From an uncultured Eubacteriales bacterium (lineage in GTDB: Bacteria > Bacillota_A > Clostridia > Christensenellales > Aristaeellaceae): a stretch of 14,444 bases of DNA. Below the pieces are notes generated by a model. That model saw only the letters and a program-made list of their open reading frames with translations. It was not told the DNA's origin and searched no databases. Position numbers and translations under genes: made by a program. Each line of letters opens with the position of its first letter. Positions within the stretch are counted from its first letter, which is position 1. Positions 8,344 to 14,444 of the stretch are shown in pieces. The stretch is taken from contig CACXEB010000371.1 of the NCBI GenBank assembly GCA_902766515.1, positions 1 to 14,444 on the forward strand, written 5' to 3'.

Positions 8344-9791
8344 ATTACCGGATGATCGTGCGCCTGCTGTGCAGCGTGCTGCGGATCGTGGCGGTCTTCA
8401 TGATCCCGGCGGCCGTGATCAGCCTGGTCTGTCATGAGATGCCGTCCTTCTGGGGCTTTGTCATCACGATGGGCGGGATGCTGCTGCTGAGCCTGACCAC
8501 CTTCGTCTTTCCGGCCCGCAAGAAGACCTTTTACGCCCGGGAGGCGTTCGTTCTGGCCAGCATCACCTGGCTGATGGTCTCGGCGCTGGGCGCGCTGCCG
8601 TTTGTCATCGGCGGCACGATCCCTCATTACATCGACGCCCTGTTTGAAACGGCGTCCGGATTCACGACCACGGGGTCCAGCATCGTCCGCGATTACGGGA
8701 TGCTGACCATGGGCGCCAAGTACTGGCGCTGCTTTACCCACTGGCTGGGCGGCATGGGCGTGCTGGTCTTCCTGCTGTCCATCGAGCCGATTACCAGCGG
8801 CAGCGGCGACAGCATGCACATCATGCGCGCGGAATCGCCCGGTCCGCAGGTCAGCAAGCTGGTGCCGCATACGCTGGGCAGCGCGCGCATCCTGTACCTG
8901 ATCTACATTTTCCTGACCGTGCTGATGTTCGGCTTCCTGATGGCGGGCGGCATGAGCGTGTTTGACGCGGTGACCACGGCCTTTGCGACGGCCGGCACCG
9001 GCGGCTTCGCCAACACGGCGGCGTCCATCGGCGCGTTCAGCCCCTACATCCAGTGGGTCGTGGGCGTGTTCATGATGCTGTTCGGCGTCAACTTCGGCGT
9101 CTACTACCTGATCCTGCAGCGCCAGCTGCGCAAGGCCTTCCGCAACTCGGAGCTGTGGCTGTACCTGATCACCATGCTGGTCGCCACGGCGGCGGTATTT
9201 GCCTGCGTGCAGCCGCAGTACGGCACGGCGGACGGCGTGCGGCAGAGCTTTTTCCAGGTCAGCTCCATCATGACCAGCACGGGCTTCGCGACCACCGACT
9301 TCAACCGCTGGCCACAGTTCGCCCGCACCCTGCTGGTAGCCCTGATGCTGATGGGCGCGTGCGCCGGGTCGACCGGCGGCGGTTTCAAGGTGTCCCGCGT
9401 GATCATGGTGTTCAAGGCCCTGCAGCGGGAGCTGCGGCGCGCCCTCCACCCCAACCAGGTGGGCAAGGTCCATATCGACGGCGAGACCGTGTCCGGCGAA
9501 ACGATCGCGAACACCTATGCGTTCCTGGTGGCGTACTGCCTGATCGTCATCTTCTCGGTCCTGCTGCTCGCGCTGGACAGGACCTCGTTTGAGACGAACG
9601 TGACGGCAGTCATCGCCTGCCTCAACAACATCGGTCCCGGCCTGGACATGGTCGGTCCGATGGGGGGGTACGCGGATTTTTCCGTGCTCAGCAAGATCGT
9701 GCTGATCGTGAACATGCTGCTGGGCCGGCTGGAAATCTTCCCGATCCTGATCCTCTTTGTGCCCGGCGTGTGGAAAAAGGCGCGCAGCTGA
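8340..9791 (+). CDS. trkH: Trk potassium uptake system, membrane subunit TrkH
   Basis: The membrane K+ translocating subunit that partners TrkA. The 483-residue protein is strongly hydrophobic and has the four pore-loop repeats of the TrkH/KtrB family: SGFTTTGSS (106-114), TAGTGGFAN (217-225), TSTGFATTD (312-320) and NNIGPG (429-434), each with the filter Gly. The C-terminal GRLEIFPIL (462-470) is a further family signature. The frame stays open upstream to 8238, but the ATG at 8340 overlaps the trkA stop as ATGA and opens a normal MNYRMIVRLL terminus ahead of the first membrane helix, so it is taken as the start. A run of seven G at 9662-9668 falls in the loop after the fourth filter; the frame is intact. 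Whether the transporter is coupled to Na+ or H+ cannot be read from the sequence. Confidence 0.95.
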   Translation: MNYRMIVRLLCSVLRIVAVFMIPAAVISLVCHEMPSFWGFVITMGGMLLLSLTTFVFPARKKTFYAREAFVLASITWLMVSALGALPFVIGGTIPHYIDALFETASGFTTTGSSIVRDYGMLTMGAKYWRCFTHWLGGMGVLVFLLSIEPITSGSGDSMHIMRAESPGPQVSKLVPHTLGSARILYLIYIFLTVLMFGFLMAGGMSVFDAVTTAFATAGTGGFANTAASIGAFSPYIQWVVGVFMMLFGVNFGVYYLILQRQLRKAFRNSELWLYLITMLVATAAVFACVQPQYGTADGVRQSFFQVSSIMTSTGFATTDFNRWPQFARTLLVALMLMGACAGSTGGGFKVSRVIMVFKALQRELRRALHPNQVGKVHIDGETVSGETIANTYAFLVAYCLIVIFSVLLLALDRTSFETNVTAVIACLNNIGPGLDMVGPMGGYADFSVLSKIVLIVNMLLGRLEIFPILILFVPGVWKKARS

Positions 9792-9809
9792 AGAAAGGAG
9801 TCGATCCGT

Positions 9810-10532
9810 ATGCAACTGAGCTTTCTTGGCCGCGGGGCGGCCTTCAACCCCCTGGAGGGCAATACGGCCGCCTATTGGCGGGAGGAGGGCAGGCTGCTGC
9901 TGATCGACTGCGGGGAGACGGTGTTCCGCCAGCTGATCCGGCTCGGGACGTTCGGGGGCGTGACGGAGGCCTGGATCGCCGTATCCCACCTGCATTCCGA
10001 CCACTGCGGCTCCCTGGGCTCCACCGTGCTGTACTGTGCGGAAAAGCTGGGCTTTGTCCCGCGAGTGATCTATCCCGCGGGGGATGAAGCGTACCTGGGA
10101 CAGCTCAGGACCCTGCTCGCCCTGTACGGCGTGGGGGAAGGGAAGGCGGACTTCGTCCCGGACAGCGCTGTGACCGGCTTCAAGGCGTTTTCTTCCTTCC
10201 GGTGCGTGCCGTGCGTGCACGCCCCGGGCATGATCTGCTATTCCTTCCAGCTGGAGACGCCCCGTGGCGGCGTCTACTATACGGCGGACACCGCCAACGC
10301 GGACGGCATGACCGCTTTCCTGCGGACGCATCCGGATTTTGAAGCGATCTACGCGGAGACCGTGAACGCGCCCCGCAATCCCGTCCACCTCCCGATCGCC
10401 GGGCTGGCGGAGGCGGTGGCGCCGGAACTGCGGCACAAGGTCCATATCATGCACCTGAACGGGGCAAACTGCGCAGAAGCGGCGGCCGCGCTCGGCTTCG
10501 CGGTCGTGGAGACGGAAGGAGGCCCGGCATGA
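9810..10532 (+). CDS. Metallo-beta-lactamase-fold hydrolase (RNase Z/phosphodiesterase-like)
   Basis: A 240-residue cytoplasmic metal-dependent hydrolase with no signal peptide. The zinc motif HLHSDHCG gives H60, H62, D64 and H65. H137 (VHAPG), D160 (YTADTAN) and H215 (HIMHLN) complete a two-metal site, so the enzyme should be active. An N-terminal SFLGRGAAFNPLEGNTAAY segment and LLIDCGE fit the RNase Z/phosphodiesterase side of the superfamily better than true beta-lactamases. The length is too short, and the exosite of tRNase Z is not evident, so substrate is not assigned; a nucleotide or phosphodiester substrate is only a guess. Ribosome binding site AAAGGAG at 9794-9800. It follows trkH by 18 bases and overlaps the next gene as ATGA, so it belongs to the trk transcription unit. 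Confidence 0.9.
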   Translation: MQLSFLGRGAAFNPLEGNTAAYWREEGRLLLIDCGETVFRQLIRLGTFGGVTEAWIAVSHLHSDHCGSLGSTVLYCAEKLGFVPRVIYPAGDEAYLGQLRTLLALYGVGEGKADFVPDSAVTGFKAFSSFRCVPCVHAPGMICYSFQLETPRGGVYYTADTANADGMTAFLRTHPDFEAIYAETVNAPRNPVHLPIAGLAEAVAPELRHKVHIMHLNGANCAEAAAALGFAVVETEGGPA

Positions 10533-10945
10533 CACAGGCGTACCTGTTCTTTGAGCGACTTGAAGAGATCTTTACGATGATCGTCCGGTATTCGATCATG
10601 CTGATGGAGCTGATCGGCGTGACGATCATCCTGGCCACGGTGGTCCAGTGTTTTGTCTGCCTGGTCCGCCACAAGAACCGCAACCTGAAGCTGCTGCTGG
10701 CGCACGGCATCGCATTCGGCCTGGAGTTCAAGCTGGGCGGCGAGGTGCTGCGAACCATCCTGGCGCGCGACTTCCAGGAGATCGGGATGATCGCCTGCGT
10801 AATCGCCCTGCGCGCCGCGCTGACCTTCCTGCTGCACTGGGAGGTGAAGGAGGAGCGCGAGGAGGATGAAAACGGCAGGAATGACGTGGATGTCGCCGTC
10901 GTCAAGCCCCGGAAAATGAAATTGAACCGGCATCAGGACCAATAA
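10529..10945 (+). CDS. DUF1622 family small membrane protein
   Basis: A 138-residue protein. Hydrophobic helices lie at about 22-46 and 84-104, with an amphipathic or third membrane helix at 54-76. The stretch from about residue 58 to 104 (AHGIAFGLEFKLGGEVLRTIL, then GMIACVIALRAALTFLLHWE) matches my memory of the DUF1622 family, in which the Glu, Arg and Lys within the membrane helices are conserved. The C-terminal 33 residues are charged and presumably cytoplasmic. The family's role is unknown. The start overlaps the upstream hydrolase stop as ATGA, with GGAAGGAGG just ahead (10514-10522), which argues for coupled translation. It is the last gene before a terminator, so it is part of the trkA-trkH unit. 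A role tied to ion transport is an inference from context only. Confidence 0.85.
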   Translation: MTQAYLFFERLEEIFTMIVRYSIMLMELIGVTIILATVVQCFVCLVRHKNRNLKLLLAHGIAFGLEFKLGGEVLRTILARDFQEIGMIACVIALRAALTFLLHWEVKEEREEDENGRNDVDVAVVKPRKMKLNRHQDQ

Positions 10946-10949
10946 CCGG

Positions 10950-10985
10950 CGGGCGCGGAAAAATCCGCGCCTGTTTTTTGTTTTT
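10950..10985 (+). terminator. Rho-independent terminator closing the trkA-trkH-MBL-DUF1622 unit
   Basis: GGCGCGGA (10952-10959) pairs with TCCGCGCC (10964-10971) around an AAAA loop. A G-T and a C-G pair can extend the stem at its base. A T-tract follows directly: six T at 10974-10979, one G, then five T. It begins five bases after the DUF1622 stop. This is the clearest intrinsic terminator in the window. Confidence 0.93.
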
Positions 10986-11110
10986 CCGGCAGGAAAATGT
11001 AATTTCATGTGGAAAAGATAAATTGGGTCAGATTTGGGTTGTGCGCTGTCACGGCATCATTCCTGGCTTTCAATCGTATTGCGGATCGTTGAATTTAGGG
11101 AGGTATCGGC
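10986..11110 (+). promoter_or_regulatory. AT-richer intergenic leader upstream of the decarboxylase operon
   Basis: The base composition drops visibly compared with the genes on both sides. A promoter is expected here because a terminator precedes it and an operon follows, but I find no convincing -35/-10 pair. The best -10-like string is GATAAA (11017-11022), with no matching -35. The final bases hold the ribosome binding site AGGGAGG (11097-11103) for the carboxyltransferase. No clear riboswitch fold or operator was seen. Confidence 0.4.
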
Positions 11111-12535
11111 ATGTCGGAACTGGATACCGCGCAAAGAGTCTGGCTGAAGCGGCAGACTGCCTTGCAAGGTGATCAGGAAAAAGTAACCAAACAGCACGAG
11201 GCCGGAAAGCTGACGGCACGGGAGCGCGTCGTCCGCCTGTTTGACACAGGCAGCTTTATCGAGGAGGACGTCCTGATGCAGGATGCCTGCGCGGTCAGCG
11301 GCTTTGGCACCATCAACGGGCGGGTGGCCTACTGCTTTGCCCAGGATTACACCAATCATGGCGGCGCAATGAGCGTTGCGCAGGCGCAGAAGCTGCTGCG
11401 CCTCCTGCGCAAGGCGCAGATGACAGGCGCGCCCGTCCTGCTGCTGCTGGACAGCGCGGGCGCGCGCCTGCAGGAGGGCGCGCTGGCGCTTGCGGCGTAT
11501 TCCCGGGTATATGCGCAGATCGCGCGGCTGTCCGGCGTCTGCCCGATCCTGACGGCGGTGCTGGGCCCCTGCCGGGGGAGCGCCGCGATCTTCGCGCAGC
11601 TGAGCGACGCCGTGATCCTCGTCGAAGGCGTCAGCCAGCTCGAACTGCATTCGAGCCTCGTGACCGGCGAAGCGGTGACGCTTGAAAAGCTGGCCGCCCA
11701 GGGCGCGGCGCAGCTGGTAGCCCGGACGGAGGACGAGGCGCTGGTGCTCCTGTCCAGCCTCGTCAACCTGCTGCCGGCCAGCAACACCGAGGACGCACCG
11801 ATCACGGACGATGACGACCTGAACCGCCTGCTGACCGGCGCGGAAAGCTGGGCGGCGGAAACGCAGGCCCAGATGCTGCTGGATGATGGCACCGCGCTGG
11901 AGCTGACCGCGGCGTACGGGCTGCGGCTCAGGACCTGGCTGGGCAAGCTGGGCGGCCGGACCGTCGGCCTGGTGGTCAGCGAGCCGGCGCAGGAAGAGGG
12001 CCGGCTGGACGCGGCCTCCTGCGAGAAGGCAGCGCGCTTCGTCCGCTTCTGCGACAGCTATCACCTGCCGGTCGTCACCCTGGTGGACAGCAACGGGCTG
12101 ACCGTCGGGAAGACGTCGGAGCAGGCCTGGCTGATGCGGGCGCTGGGACAGCTGACCTTCGCCTATGCCGAAGCGACGGCGCCCAAGGTGGCGGTGCTGA
12201 CCGGCAACGCCGTCGGCGGCGCGTTTGTGGCGCTGGGCGGCGTGCGGATGGCGGACATCACCTACGCCTGGCCGAAAGCCATGATCTCCCCGCTGACCGC
12301 CGACGCGGCCGTGGCGACCCTGTTCGATGAGCAACTGAACGCCGGGGAGAGCGCTGAGGAGCTCAGGCAGGCCTATGCCGACTCCGTGGACGCGGTGTAC
12401 GCTGCCCGCCAGGGCCTGGTGGACGATGTGATCGAGCCCGCCGAGACCCGCAAATACCTGATTGCCGCGCTGGAGACGCTGAGCTCCAAGCACGAGGTGG
12501 CGCTGCCCAGGAAGCACGGCAATATGCCGCTGTAA
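11111..12535 (+). CDS. Biotin-dependent carboxyltransferase (decarboxylase alpha subunit, MmdA-like)
   Basis: Predicted to transfer the carboxyl group of a carboxylated acyl-CoA to the biotin of the carrier protein encoded downstream, the first step of sodium-pumping decarboxylation. The 474 residues contain the AccD-like N-terminal half (about 28-225), with KLTARERVVRLFD (33-45), LDSAGARLQEG (113-123) and LGPCRGSAAI (151-160). The C-terminal half (about 230-465) has SCEKAARFVRFCD (303-315), GNAVGGAFVALG (365-376) and AWPKAMISPL (386-395), and ends in RKHGNMPL, typical of the family. It is somewhat shorter than MmdA proteins of about 510 residues. The usual AGG of the first oxyanion loop reads RGS here. 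Neighbours (OadG-like, biotin carrier, beta subunit) support a decarboxylase over acetyl-CoA carboxylase. Methylmalonyl-CoA is the likeliest substrate by family, but glutaconyl-CoA or malonyl-CoA cannot be excluded. Confidence 0.88.
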   Translation: MSELDTAQRVWLKRQTALQGDQEKVTKQHEAGKLTARERVVRLFDTGSFIEEDVLMQDACAVSGFGTINGRVAYCFAQDYTNHGGAMSVAQAQKLLRLLRKAQMTGAPVLLLLDSAGARLQEGALALAAYSRVYAQIARLSGVCPILTAVLGPCRGSAAIFAQLSDAVILVEGVSQLELHSSLVTGEAVTLEKLAAQGAAQLVARTEDEALVLLSSLVNLLPASNTEDAPITDDDDLNRLLTGAESWAAETQAQMLLDDGTALELTAAYGLRLRTWLGKLGGRTVGLVVSEPAQEEGRLDAASCEKAARFVRFCDSYHLPVVTLVDSNGLTVGKTSEQAWLMRALGQLTFAYAEATAPKVAVLTGNAVGGAFVALGGVRMADITYAWPKAMISPLTADAAVATLFDEQLNAGESAEELRQAYADSVDAVYAARQGLVDDVIEPAETRKYLIAALETLSSKHEVALPRKHGNMPL

Positions 12536-12550
12536 GGAGGGGAAAACAGC

Positions 12551-12913
12551 ATGGTTGACAATCTGCTGCAGGGCCTCTCCACGACGCTGATCGGCATGCT
12601 CATCGTCTTTTCCGGCCTGCTGATACTGATCATCTGTATTTCGATCATGCACAGGCTGTTGAACCGCAAGGAAAAGGCCGCGCCCGCGGAAGCGCCGGCA
12701 GTGGCCGTGCCCGTCGCGCCGGCGCCCGTGGAAGTGCCGGCGGAAGAGGAAGAAACGGACGACGGCGAGCTGATCGCGGCCATCACCGCGGCCATCGCCG
12801 CCGTGTGGGATGAGGAACAGAGCGGCTTCGTGGTGCGCCGCGTGCGCCGGATCAGCAACAGCCCCCTGAGCGCGCGGCTGGCCCGGGATGAACAAATGTA
12901 CAGTCATTTCTGA
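12551..12913 (+). CDS. OadG-family membrane subunit of the sodium-pumping decarboxylase
   Basis: A 120-residue small subunit that anchors the carboxyltransferase to the membrane beta subunit. One membrane helix lies at about 11-36 (starting TTLIGMLIVFSGLLIL), followed by a positively charged HRLLNRKEK, an Ala/Pro/Val-rich acidic linker (42-70) and a C-terminal segment DDGELIAAITAAIAAVWDEE with FVVRRVRRISNSP, typical of OadG-like gamma/delta subunits in Clostridia. Sequence conservation in this family is low, so position between the alpha subunit and the biotin carrier adds much of the support. The ribosome binding site AAGGAGGGG overlaps the end of the upstream stop codon. Confidence 0.85.
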   Translation: MVDNLLQGLSTTLIGMLIVFSGLLILIICISIMHRLLNRKEKAAPAEAPAVAVPVAPAPVEVPAEEEETDDGELIAAITAAIAAVWDEEQSGFVVRRVRRISNSPLSARLARDEQMYSHF

Positions 12914-12934
12914 CAGGAATAAAGGAGAAACATC

Positions 12935-13315
12935 ATGCGGAAATTCAATATCACCGTCAATGGTACTGCCTATGAAGTCGAAGTGGAAGAAGTCAAGGCC
13001 GGCGAGCAGGCCGCGCCCGTGAAAGCCGCCGCTCCCGTCCCGCAGCCCAAGGCCAAGCCAGCGGCCCAGCCGGCCGCGCCCGCCGCGCAGCCCGTGGCCG
13101 CCGGCACGAAGATCAATGCCCCCATGCCCGGCACCATCCTGAGCGTCAAAGCCCAGACCGGCGCGCAGGTCCGCAAGGGCGACATCCTGCTGGTGCTTGA
13201 AGCCATGAAGATGGAAAACGAAATCGTCGCGCCGCAGGACGGCAAGGTCGTCCAGGTCAACGCGGTCAAGGGCGCGAGCGTCAATACCGGTGACGTCCTG
13301 GTCGTCCTTGGCTGA
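12935..13315 (+). CDS. Biotin carboxyl carrier protein of the decarboxylase
   Basis: A 126-residue mobile carrier that moves CO2, as carboxybiotin, from the alpha subunit to the membrane beta subunit. The N-terminal strand FNITVNGTAYEVEVEE (4-19) leads into a flexible Ala/Pro/Gln/Lys-rich linker (about 23-57). A biotinyl domain (58-126) contains EAMKM at 89-93, with Lys 92 as the biotin attachment site, preceded by the expected APMPGTI (62-68). The layout matches MmdC/GcdC-type carriers, in which the linker lets the domain swing between sites. A biotin ligase must act on it, but none is encoded in this window. Ribosome binding site AAAGGAG at 12921-12927. The gene lies 21 bases after the OadG-like gene and 18 before the beta subunit. 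Confidence 0.94.
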   Translation: MRKFNITVNGTAYEVEVEEVKAGEQAAPVKAAAPVPQPKAKPAAQPAAPAAQPVAAGTKINAPMPGTILSVKAQTGAQVRKGDILLVLEAMKMENEIVAPQDGKVVQVNAVKGASVNTGDVLVVLG

Positions 13316-13333
13316 TCTTTCAGGAGAGGGCAT

Positions 13334-14444
13334 ATGGAAAACATTGTCAACGCACTGAAGTCGCTGGCCATGGAATCGGGCATCGCCCGGTTTATCGCTG
13401 AGCCGCTGACTTTGGTGATGGTAGCGATCGCCTGCCTGCTTCTGTACCTGGCGATCGTCAAGAAGTTCGAGCCGCTGCTGCTGCTGCCCATCGCTTTCGG
13501 CATGCTGTGCACCAACCTGCTCGGCGCGGATATGTACCATGAGGCGCTCTTTGCGGGCGGACATGCCAACTGGAGCCTGTTCGGCGGGGCGATCCTGATC
13601 CAGTCCAGCGATCTGGCCAACCTCAAGGACCTGGTGGCCCAGGGCTTGATCCGGGTCAACAACGCCGGCGCGGTCCTGCTGCAGGACATGGCGACCGGGC
13701 AGTTCAACGTGATCGGCCAGATCACCTCCTCCTTCTCCGTCGGCGCGCAGCTGGATGCGCTCGGGCGGCTGATCGCGGAGGACGGCGTCACCGTGCTTGC
13801 GGAGACCGTGCCGATCATCATCAAGGACAGCGCAGCCTTCATCTCCGACGGGCAGGTTTACTCCGCCCTCGGAACGCTGCTGGCCACCGCGGGACAGACG
13901 GTTTCTCCCGGCCTGTTTGACTACCTGTATCTCGGCGTCAAGCTGGGCATCTATCCCTGCCTGATCTTTATCGGTGTCGGCGCGGGCACGGACTTCGGTC
14001 CCCTGATCGCCAACCCGAAGACCCTGCTCCTCGGCGCTGCCGCGCAGCTGGGCATCTTCCTGACCTTCACAGGCGCGCGGGTGCTGGGCTTTACGACCGC
14101 GGAAGCCGGCGCGATCGGCATCATCGGCGGCGCGGACGGCCCCACGGCCATCTGGCTGACCGGCAAGCTGGCGCCGCACCTGCTGGGCCCTATCGCCGTG
14201 GCCGCCTACAGCTACATGGCGCTGGTCCCCGTGATCCAGCCCCCGATCATGCGGGCGCTGACCACCAAGCGCGAGCGGAACATCGTCATGTCCCAGCTGC
14301 GCGAAGTCACCAAGACGGAAAAGATCATTTTCCCGATCGTCGTGACCGTGCTGGTTTCCCTGCTGCTGCCCAGCGCGACGCCGCTGGTGGGCTGCCTGAT
14401 GCTGGGCAATCTGATGCGGGAGTGCGGCGTGGTGGAACGCCTGA
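13334..14444 (+). CDS. Sodium-translocating decarboxylase beta subunit (OadB/GcdB/MmdB family), 3' end outside the window
   Basis: The integral membrane subunit that decarboxylates carboxybiotin and exports Na+. 370 codons are visible, with no stop before the edge. After an N-terminal helix (about 24-43) comes KKFEPLLLLPIAFGML (43-58). Next is an unusually long segment of uncertain fold (about 66-193), then the family core: YLYLGVKLGIYP (197-208), GVGAGTDFGPLIANPKTLLLGAAAQ (214-238), IGIIGGADGPTAIW (261-274), YSYMALVPVIQPPIM (292-306) and GNLMRECGVVERL (358-370). D220 corresponds to the Asp essential for Na+ transport in oxaloacetate decarboxylase. The commonly seen Met before TDF is Gly here. 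Family members are about 375-430 residues, so roughly 100 or more residues should lie beyond the edge. Ribosome binding site AGGAGAGGG at 13322-13330. It is the fourth gene of the decarboxylase operon. Confidence 0.95.
   Translation, partial: MENIVNALKSLAMESGIARFIAEPLTLVMVAIACLLLYLAIVKKFEPLLLLPIAFGMLCTNLLGADMYHEALFAGGHANWSLFGGAILIQSSDLANLKDLVAQGLIRVNNAGAVLLQDMATGQFNVIGQITSSFSVGAQLDALGRLIAEDGVTVLAETVPIIIKDSAAFISDGQVYSALGTLLATAGQTVSPGLFDYLYLGVKLGIYPCLIFIGVGAGTDFGPLIANPKTLLLGAAAQLGIFLTFTGARVLGFTTAEAGAIGIIGGADGPTAIWLTGKLAPHLLGPIAVAAYSYMALVPVIQPPIMRALTTKRERNIVMSQLREVTKTEKIIFPIVVTVLVSLLLPSATPLVGCLMLGNLMRECGVVERL

Noticed and set aside
9662..9668. A run of seven G in trkH as a phase-variable slippage site (a similar run is in recJ near 1305)
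   Set aside because: Both are in Gly codons of intact frames in GC-rich DNA and are too short to argue for phase variation.
9810..10532. The MBL-fold protein as a beta-lactamase resistance enzyme
   Set aside because: No signal peptide, and the HxHxDH site with a later Asp and His fits RNase Z/phosphodiesterase-like hydrolases better than secreted beta-lactamases.
833..10535. Long - strand open frames opposite recJ, rel, hemZ and the trk unit
   Set aside because: Same composition artefact: low-complexity translations, no recognised motifs, and well-supported genes on the + strand throughout.
11111..13315. The operon as acetyl-CoA carboxylase
   Set aside because: No biotin carboxylase is present, while an OadG-like subunit and a Na+-translocating beta subunit are.
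11057..14179. A 1040-codon open frame on the - strand opposite the decarboxylase operon
   Set aside because: It spans four recognisable + strand genes, is rich in Arg/Gln/His/Gly and has no domain. Long antisense frames are expected in GC-rich coding DNA.

Overview
The window is GC-rich bacterial DNA in which every gene that can be supported lies on the + strand. The genes are packed tightly, with overlaps or gaps of a few to some tens of bases, and most have strong AGGAGG-type ribosome binding sites. A long RecJ with an extra C-terminal region, a bifunctional Rel, HemZ, a DUF1622 membrane protein and a four-gene sodium-pumping decarboxylase set together point to a high-GC anaerobic Firmicute (class Clostridia, perhaps an uncultured gut lineage). 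This placement is inferred from gene content and was not computed.

Layout. (1) Bases 3-6914: the end of an unrecognised gene, then recJ (single-strand DNA exonuclease), rel ((p)ppGpp synthetase/hydrolase, overlapping recJ by 28 bases) and hemZ (radical-SAM coproporphyrinogen oxidase family). This resembles the widespread Clostridia recJ-apt-rel-...-hemZ cluster, but nothing lies between recJ and rel or between rel and hemZ. (2) Bases 6873-10985: a near-consensus extended -10 promoter lies inside the last codons of hemZ. It drives a second unit of trkA and trkH (potassium uptake, ATGA overlap), a metallo-beta-lactamase-fold hydrolase and a DUF1622 membrane protein (ATGA overlap). A clear rho-independent terminator closes the unit. 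(3) Bases 11111-14444: after a 125-base AT-richer gap comes a decarboxylase operon: carboxyltransferase alpha subunit, OadG-like membrane anchor, biotin carrier protein, and the sodium-translocating beta subunit, which runs off the end of the window.

How the genes fit together. The first block is housekeeping: DNA repair, the stringent response and tetrapyrrole metabolism. The second is potassium homeostasis plus two small uncharacterised partners. The third converts the energy of decarboxylating a carboxylated substrate (possibly methylmalonyl-CoA; the substrate is not certain) into a sodium gradient. A K+ uptake system next to a Na+ pump suits an anaerobe that relies on ion gradients, though separate transcription is indicated by the terminator.

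No RNA genes, mobile elements or CRISPR arrays were seen. Nothing here is a clearly new system. The best leads are the promoter and palindrome embedded in the hemZ tail, the conserved-looking trk/MBL/DUF1622 unit, the divergent carboxyltransferase, and the long variable segment in the decarboxylase beta subunit.
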